Positions 63,952 through 64,000 of a stretch of DNA of 64,000 bases are shown piece after piece. Location: assembly GCF_963422355.1 (NCBI RefSeq), contig NC_085092.1:7031466-7095465 (forward strand), in the 5' to 3' direction. Origin of the DNA: Corticium candelabrum (Eukaryota > Porifera > Homoscleromorpha > Homosclerophorida > Plakinidae). Every line of letters starts with the position of its first letter. Positions within the stretch are counted from its first letter, which is position 1. The position numbers and the translations under genes are program-made. The notes beneath the pieces are model-generated. The model was not told the origin of the DNA. It did no database searches and saw nothing but the letters and a program-made list of their open reading frames with translations.

Positions 63952-64000
63952 CACCATCTCGATGCAGCTTTTGTTCACTCTCTAGTTCACAACTTCACAC

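Overview
The window is nuclear DNA of an invertebrate animal. CARD and Death domains are essentially animal-specific. Genes have many short exons with GT-AG introns, ankyrin repeats are encoded one per exon, and introns are packed with (TG)n tracts and many transposon families. The domain mix (ankyrin, ROCO, CARD) would suit an early-branching marine animal such as a sponge, but that placement is inference. No bacterial-style operon, CRISPR array or viral genome is present.

Layout, left to right. (1) 405-2710: four plus-strand exons of a myotubularin-related phosphatase (MTMR6/7/8 type), cut off before the catalytic CSDGWDR exon by a (TG)n tract and a segmental duplication. (2) 3.4-32.7 kb: a plus-strand gene whose exons encode an ankyrin array, a ubiquitin-like domain, a Roc GTPase, a COR domain and a C-terminal Death domain. 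Its 5' part exists twice (start codons at 4110 and 9824), and the second copy contains a further ~3.97-kb tandem duplication that adds one ankyrin exon per unit. The introns hold a Helitron-like element, Harbinger-type elements with a Myb/SANT fragment, tyrosine-recombinase remnants, and a decayed DIRS-like retroelement plus mariner remnant in the intron between the ankyrin and ubiquitin-like exons. (3) 32.7-37.5 kb: intergenic, with a TIR element, AT-rich sequence, (CA)n and a third copy of part of the ROCO upstream block. (4) 37.6-53.4 kb, possibly to 62.7 kb: a plus-strand gene with two CARD domains, a helical linker and ankyrin repeats. Its first intron carries a complete but mutated Ty3/gypsy element (38271-45128, minus strand) with integrase upstream of reverse transcriptase, as in the Gmr1 group; a TIR element with an OTU-like ORF sits inside its integrase. 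(5) 53.5-64 kb: TIR elements, a non-LTR RT remnant, a third paralogous piece of the ROCO ankyrin region (exons 60211-60309 and 62571-62678) with a Tc1 element between its exons, and a DIRS-type gag ORF at the right edge.

The two complete-looking host genes are adjacent, share upstream sequence and ankyrin-exon modules, and both carry death-fold domains. This looks like a small family of innate-immunity or apoptosis-type signalling proteins evolving by exon and segment duplication. The paralogous copies also serve as internal empty-site controls that date several transposon insertions.
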